Shown one piece after another: positions 58,789 to 64,000 of a stretch of 64,000 bases of DNA. The stretch is taken from the NCBI GenBank assembly GCA_964463485.1, contig CAYXDO010000008.1, forward strand, positions 61,174 through 125,173, written 5' to 3'. A model generated the notes under the pieces. It had not been told where the DNA came from. It saw nothing but the letters and a program-made list of their open reading frames with translations, and ran no database searches. Each line of letters opens with the position of its first letter. Position 1 is the first letter of the stretch. The stretch is from CAYXDO01 sp964463485. Its GTDB lineage: Bacteria > Myxococcota > Kuafuiibacteriia > Kuafuiibacteriales > Kuafuiibacteriaceae. Both the position numbers and the translations under genes were made by a program.

Positions 58789-60123
58789 ATGAGCAACGAA
58801 GCTCCACGTGTCGAGAACGCCGACTCGACAAGGGGAACGGACCGTCCGGCGTCCAGCCGGACCGTCGCGTGGGTCAGCACGACCTACTTCGCGGAGGGCC
58901 TGCCGTACATGATCGTACGGATTCTGTCGGGCGTTTACTTCACCGATGTGGGCGCCAAGGAGCGTTACATCGGCTACCTGAACTTCCTCGGGATACCTTG
59001 GAACCTGAAGTTCCTTTGGGCGCCTCTAGTCGACGCGATCAGTACGAAACGAACCTGGTTGATCTTCACTCAGGCGCTGATCACGTTGATCACCGGCGTG
59101 ATCGCGGGCCTGTGCCTCATCGTGCCCGGGGGCGAAGCTACCCATCTCCTCCTGGTGGCGCTGCTGTTCGTCGGGATGGCTTTCGTTGCGGCGACAAATG
59201 ACATCGCGATCGATGGTCATTATCTCGAGGCGATCACTTCGCCCGCGGACCAGGCCGCCTACTCAGGATATCGAGTGCTCGCATATCGCGTATCGATGAT
59301 TTATGCCCGCAGCGGTCTCGTGGCGGTGGCCGCCTGGGCGGCGAGCTCTCTGAGCGATGACAAACACGCTCCCTGGGCAGTTGCGTTCGGCGCAGGGGCC
59401 GTGACGATGTTTGGTCTGACCGCGTTCCATCACCTGCGCTTGCCGAGGTTCGAGGCGAGTCGGGATGCCGCTTTCGACGCGATGGCGGTCCTTCGCTCGT
59501 ACGTGCCCGCGTTCCGATCGTACCTCGACCAGAGGCGAATCTTTTTGGTCCTCGTGTTCATCATCATCTACCGACTCGGCGACGAGATTCTCTTTTCCAT
59601 GGTGACGCCCTTTCTCCTGCGGGAGCTCCAGGTGTCGAAGGGTCAGTATGCGTGGATCGCAGGTGTCGTCGGAGCGGCCGGGTCGATCGGCGGCGCGATG
59701 CTAGGAGGCTACTGGATCAAGGTGAAGGGCCTCAAGGGGGCGGTTTGGCCGCTCACGCTCCTGATGAATCTGAATATCTGGGCCTACGTCTGGCTCGCTT
59801 GGTCCAAGCCCGACGCCAGCACGACCTCAGGAATCGCGACGATTGCGTTCGTACACGGCTATGAGCAGGTCGCCGCCGGCCTCGGCAATGCCTCCTTGCT
59901 CATGTACCTCCTAGGAACCTGCAAGCCGGAGTTCAAGGCCGGGCACTACGCGATCGGCTCAGCGATCATGTCGCTCGGCTCCACGCTGTTCGGCGGTTTC
60001 GGTGGACGGATCGTCGAAGCGGTGGGCTATCTGCAGCTCTTTCTCATCGCTTTCGTCGCATCGATTCCTTCGATGGCGCTCCTGCCGTTCGTGCCGATGG
60101 AAGATCGGAACAAAGCGAGTTGA
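58789..60123 (+). CDS. AmpG-like MFS permease
   Basis: I choose the ATG at 58789 (444 residues); the upstream extension of the frame reads as antisense of the previous gene. The protein has about 12-14 hydrophobic helices. The N-terminal block AWVSTTYFAEGLPYMIVRIL then GIPWNLKFLWAPLVDAIS matches the AmpG/SLC33-type signature (PY.LKFLWAPLvD). AmpG imports anhydro-muropeptides from the periplasm for recycling, but related MFS carriers have other substrates. There is no beta-lactamase or muropeptide gene next door, so the substrate is uncertain. Confidence 0.8.
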   Translation: MSNEAPRVENADSTRGTDRPASSRTVAWVSTTYFAEGLPYMIVRILSGVYFTDVGAKERYIGYLNFLGIPWNLKFLWAPLVDAISTKRTWLIFTQALITLITGVIAGLCLIVPGGEATHLLLVALLFVGMAFVAATNDIAIDGHYLEAITSPADQAAYSGYRVLAYRVSMIYARSGLVAVAAWAASSLSDDKHAPWAVAFGAGAVTMFGLTAFHHLRLPRFEASRDAAFDAMAVLRSYVPAFRSYLDQRRIFLVLVFIIIYRLGDEILFSMVTPFLLRELQVSKGQYAWIAGVVGAAGSIGGAMLGGYWIKVKGLKGAVWPLTLLMNLNIWAYVWLAWSKPDASTTSGIATIAFVHGYEQVAAGLGNASLLMYLLGTCKPEFKAGHYAIGSAIMSLGSTLFGGFGGRIVEAVGYLQLFLIAFVASIPSMALLPFVPMEDRNKAS

Positions 60124-60211
60124 TCCGCCGCGACGACGATGGACGAATACGGCCTGCTTTTCGTCGTCGAAGGTGTTGCATCTCGGAAAGCCCAAGCCTA
60201 GGAGTTCACCC

Positions 60212-61225
60212 GTGCAAAGAGTCTCTCTTTCCTTAGCCATCGTCCTCGCTGCCGCGCCGGCCTACGCCGAGGACAATACGATGATCTTGGCGACGGTCGC
60301 GCCGCCCGATTCACCTTGGTCTGCGCTCCTGACGAAGTTCAAGGAGAACGTCGAAGCCAAGAGCGCCAAGGCCGGGAAGAAGATCACCGTGAAGCTGAAG
60401 CTGGGCGGCATGCTCGGCGACGAGAACGAGACGGTCACGAAGTGTCGTCGCGGACAGATCCAGGCGGTCGGGGCCTCGACCGGCGCGCTCGCGAGCCAGG
60501 TTCCCGAGCTCAACGTGGTCGAGCTGCCGTATTTGTTCCGCAACGCGGACGAGGCGGACGCGGTGATCGACCACGTCTTGACCAAAGAGCTCGAGCCGCT
60601 CTTCGCGCAGCGCGGGCTCGTATTGGGCTTTTGGAGCGAGAATGGATTTCGGCATTTTGGTACGCGCGACGGCTTCGTGACGAAGGTCGAGCACCTCCGC
60701 GGCAAGAAGATGCGTTCGCAGGAGAGCCCGGTGCACATCGGCATGTACGAAGCGTTCGGCGCCTCACCCGTACCCATTCCGACCACCGAGGTCCCGCAGG
60801 CGTTGGCCACCGGCAACGTCGATGGGTTCGATCAGTCCGCGCTCTACGCGCTCGCCACGGCGTGGCACAAGTCGGTGAAGTATTTCACCATCTCCGAGCA
60901 CATCTACCAACCCGCGGCGATCGTGTTCAACGCGGAGTGGTACGGCAAGCTCTCTCCGGACGTTCAAAAGATCTTGGTCGACGAAGGTCGCGCGCTGCAG
61001 GTCAAGGGGCGCAACGCCGTGCGTGAGATCTTCCCTGATCTCATCGAGATCATGAAAGCCGACAAAGTCCAGGTCTACACACTCACCGCGGAGGAGCGAA
61101 AGCCCTTCGAGGCGGCCTCGAAGCCGGTCTGGGACAAGTACCGCAAGACTCACGGAAAGCTCGGAGACAAGTTGCTCGACGCCTCCCTCGCGGAGCTCGC
61201 GACTTTCCGATCCAACAAAAAGTGA
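60212..61225 (+). CDS. TRAP transporter solute-binding protein (DctP family)
   Basis: GTG at 60212 after an AGGAG ribosome-binding site; 337 residues. A signal peptide (MQRVSLSLAIVLAAAPAYA) ends before EDN. DctP landmarks are ILATVAPPDSPWSALLTKF, GGMLGDENETV, ELPYLFRNADEADAVIDH and the arginine-containing KKMRSQESPVH block, in which an Arg usually binds the substrate carboxylate. It captures an organic acid or similar anion in the periplasm and hands it to the DctQM membrane subunits. It is the first gene of a three-gene operon with overlapping genes. Confidence 0.9.
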   Translation: MQRVSLSLAIVLAAAPAYAEDNTMILATVAPPDSPWSALLTKFKENVEAKSAKAGKKITVKLKLGGMLGDENETVTKCRRGQIQAVGASTGALASQVPELNVVELPYLFRNADEADAVIDHVLTKELEPLFAQRGLVLGFWSENGFRHFGTRDGFVTKVEHLRGKKMRSQESPVHIGMYEAFGASPVPIPTTEVPQALATGNVDGFDQSALYALATAWHKSVKYFTISEHIYQPAAIVFNAEWYGKLSPDVQKILVDEGRALQVKGRNAVREIFPDLIEIMKADKVQVYTLTAEERKPFEAASKPVWDKYRKTHGKLGDKLLDASLAELATFRSNKK

Positions 61226-62010
61226 GAGCGAAGCTCGATCGCCTCGACGCCGCGATCTTCTCGTTCGAAAAGAAGCTCGTCGGCGCCCTCACCCTTCTCA
61301 TGGCCTCGGTCGTATTCGTCGACGTGGCTCACCGCGTCTTTTCTCGGCGCCCTGGTCGGCTCGCGACCTTACTCAGCGGCTGGATCGGAGAGTCTCCGGA
61401 GTCGCTCGACACCTTCGCCGCACCCGCGATCACGTTCGTGGTGTTCGTGATCCTCGTGTTCGGCGCGATCCGGGGACGCGCGGAGGCCAAGGGAGAGAAT
61501 GCCGCGCGAGGCAAGGCCTTCGTGTTGTCGGTGGGACTCACCGCGATCCTCGCTGCCTCGGTCCAAGCCTTGATCTACCTTCGCCCGGAAGGGTTCGTGT
61601 TCGCGCCGTACCTGGCCCTCTCTGCGCTCCTGTGGTCGGGCCTGATCGGCGCGTCGATGGCGACTTACTCCACCAAGCACCTCGCGCTCGAGATGGGTGA
61701 AAAGCTCTGGCCGAAGAGCCTGCAACCCTCCGTGCGGTCGTTCGCGCAGCTGGTGGCTGGTGGGTTCGCTTTGGTCTTGGCGGTCCTCGGCGCGATGTCG
61801 GTCGCCGACCATTTCCAGGTCTGGACCACTTCCCCGGAGGCAGGCCTGATCCCTTCCGTCGACCTCCCCAAGTGGCTCGTGTTCTTGGTCGTGCCCTACG
61901 CGTTCGGGATGATCGGGCTTCGGTTCGTGGCGCGGGCGTTCGGGCTGCTGACCATTCACACACCCTTGGGTGAAGGCATGCCCGCGGAGCCGCAGGAAGG
62001 CGCGAAATGA
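61222..62010 (+). CDS. TRAP transporter small membrane subunit (DctQ)
   Basis: GTG overlaps the DctP stop (GTGA). 262 residues is long for DctQ (usually 150-200). There are four to six hydrophobic helices, starting FEKKLVGALTLLMASVVFVDVAHRVF, and a polar loop with RRPGRLATLLSGW that may mediate contact with DctM. A charged C-terminal tail (GMPAEPQEGAK) ends in the overlap with the dctM gene. The subunit organises the Na+-coupled DctM channel. Confidence 0.82.
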   Translation: MRAKLDRLDAAIFSFEKKLVGALTLLMASVVFVDVAHRVFSRRPGRLATLLSGWIGESPESLDTFAAPAITFVVFVILVFGAIRGRAEAKGENAARGKAFVLSVGLTAILAASVQALIYLRPEGFVFAPYLALSALLWSGLIGASMATYSTKHLALEMGEKLWPKSLQPSVRSFAQLVAGGFALVLAVLGAMSVADHFQVWTTSPEAGLIPSVDLPKWLVFLVVPYAFGMIGLRFVARAFGLLTIHTPLGEGMPAEPQEGAK

Positions 62011-63593
62011 CGACCGCGGTCATCGGCGCCATCGCGCTCCTCGTGCTGATCGGCGCGCCTCTATTCACGATCGTGGGGATCGCGACGCTGCTCTGCCTCA
62101 TCGGCTTCACCGAGCTGTCGAGCTTCATGGATCTGCGCGTGCTCGTGCAGCACATCGAAAATCTCGCGACCAAGCAGGAGTTCCTCGCGATTCCGCTCTT
62201 CATCGCGTCCGGCGCGGTGATGACCGAGGGTGGGATCGCGCGGCGCTTGGTGAATCTGATGCGGGCCCTGCTGGCTGGGCTCCCGGGTGGTCTCGGGGTG
62301 GCGGCCGTGGCCGCTTGTATGTTCTTCGCCGCGATCTCGGGTTCCTCACCGGTCACACTCATCGCGGTCGGCTCGATGATGTTCCCGGCGCTCACCAAAC
62401 ACGGGTACTCGGAGTCCTTCTCCCTGGGGCTCGTGACGACCGCGGGATCGTTGGGCTGCTTGGTTCCCCCGTCGATCTCCATGCTGATTTATGCGATCTC
62501 GGTGAGCGGCACGGCGACGGTCGATCCGTCCGATCTCTTCCTGGCGGGCATGCTCCCGGCGATGCTGATCGCTGGGTTGCTGTCGGTCTACAGCATCTGG
62601 GTCGGGAGCAAGATCCCGGGCGAGCGCGAGAGATTCTCCTGGCCGGAGGTGAAGCTCCGACTCGAGGAAGGTTCCTGGGCCGTAGCGCTCCCGGTGATCG
62701 TGCTCGGCGGAATCTACGGCGGTTGGTACACGCCGTCCCAAGCTGGAGCGGTCGCGGTGGTCTACAGCCTCGTCGTCACGATTTGGATCCATCGGGAGCT
62801 CGATCTCGGGCGCGCGATCCGCGCCATGGTCGAGTCCGCCCAACTCATGGGTGCCTTGCTCCCCATCATCGTGCTGGCGTTCGGGCTGAACGAGTTCCTC
62901 GCACTCATCGACGTGCAGGACAAAGTCGTGGAGCTCATCAAGTGGATCGACCCGAGCCCCGCGGGCTTCTTGCTCATCGTGAACGTCGTGTTGATCGTAC
63001 TCGGCGCGCTGATGGACTCGATCTCCGCCACGCTCATCTTCGCGCCGTTGTTGGCGCCCGCGGCCTACGAGCTCTTTCACATCGACCCCATCCACTTCGG
63101 TATCATCTTCGTGGTCAACATGGAGATTGGGTACCTGATGCCGCCAGTGGCCACGAACCTCTTCGTCGCCTCCGCGATCTTCGTGAAGCCCTTCGGGTTC
63201 GTTTCGCGAGCGGTGATTCCGACACTCACCCTGACGATCCTCGCCCTCGGACTCATCATCTACCTTCCCTCGATCTCGTTGGCGGCGATTCATTTTCGGG
63301 ACGACAAGCCCCTCTGGGTAGCCTTCCCGTGGGACGGCAAGCCAAAGGACGAAGCAGAGGGGCACACGACGCCCCCGACGGGGTTGGGCGCCTTGACGGG
63401 AAAAATTGCGGCGGGCCTCGACGACGAAGAGGGGGCGACTGCGACCGCGACGCCGTCGCTCAAGAGCCTCACCGGCAAGATCATGAAGGACCTCGACGAG
63501 GAGTCGGACGCGCCGCCGACCCCGACGCTCAAGGGTCTGACGAACCGAATCATGAAGGACCTCGACGAGCCCGGGACTTCGACCACGCCGTAG
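62007..63593 (+). CDS. TRAP transporter large membrane subunit (DctM) with repetitive tail
   Basis: 528 residues, ATG overlapping the dctQ stop. About 12 hydrophobic helices with DctM-type segments (AIPLFIASGAVMTEGGIARRL; ISGSSPVTLIAVGSMMFPAL; GSLGCLVPPSISMLIYAISV; EIGYLMPPVATNLFVAS). It is the Na+-driven translocation subunit. Beyond the last helix is an unusual ~70-residue tail with three copies of an L-T-G/N-K/R-I-x-x-x-L-D-E unit (SLTGKIMKDLDEE, GLTNRIMKDLDEP and an earlier LTGKIAAGLDDEE) separated by Pro/Thr linkers. I know of no such tail in DctM. Confidence 0.9.
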   Translation: MTTAVIGAIALLVLIGAPLFTIVGIATLLCLIGFTELSSFMDLRVLVQHIENLATKQEFLAIPLFIASGAVMTEGGIARRLVNLMRALLAGLPGGLGVAAVAACMFFAAISGSSPVTLIAVGSMMFPALTKHGYSESFSLGLVTTAGSLGCLVPPSISMLIYAISVSGTATVDPSDLFLAGMLPAMLIAGLLSVYSIWVGSKIPGERERFSWPEVKLRLEEGSWAVALPVIVLGGIYGGWYTPSQAGAVAVVYSLVVTIWIHRELDLGRAIRAMVESAQLMGALLPIIVLAFGLNEFLALIDVQDKVVELIKWIDPSPAGFLLIVNVVLIVLGALMDSISATLIFAPLLAPAAYELFHIDPIHFGIIFVVNMEIGYLMPPVATNLFVASAIFVKPFGFVSRAVIPTLTLTILALGLIIYLPSISLAAIHFRDDKPLWVAFPWDGKPKDEAEGHTTPPTGLGALTGKIAAGLDDEEGATATATPSLKSLTGKIMKDLDEESDAPPTPTLKGLTNRIMKDLDEPGTSTTP

Positions 63594-63764
63594 CTCGACC
63601 TCGTGCGAAACTCCAATTCCATGAATTTATTGTGGAGCTGGCGTCCCGAGGGTCGAGTACGAACAGCGACTCGCCGTCTTCCGCAGGAAGAACGATCGAC
63701 TCCCGAAACCGAAAGCCTCGGCTCGGAAACGGCAGGCACGGCACCGCTCGCAGTCGGCAGGCAG

Positions 63765-64000
63765 TCACGAGCGGAACTCATGAGAGAGTCGCGTGACAAG
63801 ATCGCGGCACGCTCGCCGCCATCGCAGCATCATCAGCAGCGCCAACACTGAGAGCAATGGCCCTCGAGACCCAGCGGCTGTGGCCGTGTCAGCACAGAAA
63901 CAGGAATCGCTACAATCAGTTTCTCCGTAGACACAACTTCCCAAAGTCAACGAATCCCGGACGGCAGCTTCGTCGATGTCCGCGGTGAACTCGGTCGCGC
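63765..64000 (-). CDS. C-terminal end of a MYXO-CTERM-like surface protein (partial)
   Basis: The minus-strand frame is open to the window edge and ends at 63765. Visible residues include TEFTADIDEAAVRDSLTLG, then SCVYGETDCSDSCFCADT, then a Gly-Ser-Arg, a hydrophobic helix (GPLLSVLALLMMLRW) and a basic tail (RRACRDLVTRLSHE). The Cys-rich stretch, TM helix and Arg-rich end fit the MYXO-CTERM sorting tail used for cell-surface anchoring in Myxococcota, although the basic tail is longer than usual. The region 63594-63764 shows no convincing gene. Confidence 0.6.
   Translation of the reverse strand, partial: ATEFTADIDEAAVRDSLTLGSCVYGETDCSDSCFCADTATAAGSRGPLLSVLALLMMLRWRRACRDLVTRLSHEFRS

Noticed and set aside
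63603..63851. 82-residue plus-strand frame after the DctM gene
   Set aside because: Low-complexity Arg/Ser/Thr sequence overlapping the opposite-strand MYXO-CTERM-like frame, which has a far more convincing pattern.

Overview
The window is GC-rich, densely coded DNA from a bacterium that I place in the Myxococcota (Polyangia-like 'deltaproteobacteria'). Four features point there: a FrzS/AglZ-type pseudo-receiver plus coiled-coil protein at 45.5 kb; a secreted choice-of-anchor/cysteine-rich-repeat/RTX protein at 53.5 kb; the tail of a MYXO-CTERM-like surface protein at the right edge; and many four-base (ATGA/GTGA) gene overlaps with GTG and TTG starts. I saw no rRNA, tRNA, CRISPR array or intact transposase.

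Layout. 0-2.9 kb: a second, divergent Hsp70 operon (unknown partial gene, J-like protein with a broken HPD, GrpE-like, DnaK-like). 3.0-4.3 kb: an ArsR/SRPBCC regulatory pair with a shared operator. 4.5-6.2 kb: two overlapping RNA-methyltransferase-like genes (RlmN/Cfr-like and RsmD-like). 6.25-38.2 kb: a 32-kb accessory island that is the centre of interest. 38.2-40.3 kb: a repeat-rich scrapyard with a PIN-like (DUF5615-type) gene, gene fragments and two copies of a 245-bp direct repeat. 40.3-64 kb: mostly housekeeping and envelope functions (sulfurtransferase, repeat-rich membrane protein, PBP1A, coiled-coil polarity protein, BamD, sensorless histidine kinase, lipoprotein, secreted RTX protein, fused PabB-PabA, AmpG-like MFS, TRAP transporter, MYXO-CTERM tail).

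The island reads as a signalling and conflict (immunity or cell-death type) locus made of two linked modules. Module 1 (6.25-22.1 kb) has a GAP1-like protein, two P-loop GTPases, a GASH-like helical protein, a KGGVGK (ParA/MinD-type) ATPase, a ComEC-like MBL hydrolase, a metallophosphoesterase (MPE), a CHAT caspase-like protease with the His/Cys dyad, and a PncC-like amidase. Module 2 (22.2-38.2 kb) has an ATPase-MPE gene pair facing a 2786-residue NACHT-MPE-repeat protein, a second KGGVGK ATPase of the same subfamily, a DUF5678-like protein, a degenerate retropepsin-like protein (Asp to His) and a fourth MPE. The overlapping ATPase-then-MPE gene pair repeats as separate genes the domain order fused in the giant protein. 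This suggests a nucleotide-gated switch driving a phosphoesterase effector, with the CHAT protease as a second effector. This is inference from domain content and order; nothing here shows what is sensed or cleaved.

Simple repeats are a second theme. They include in-frame tandem duplications inside island genes, a perfect 34-bp inverted repeat of GGGCAC hexamers, a similar CGAGCA-type one, palindromic REP-like hairpins, and repeats that have become the C-terminal codons of two genes.
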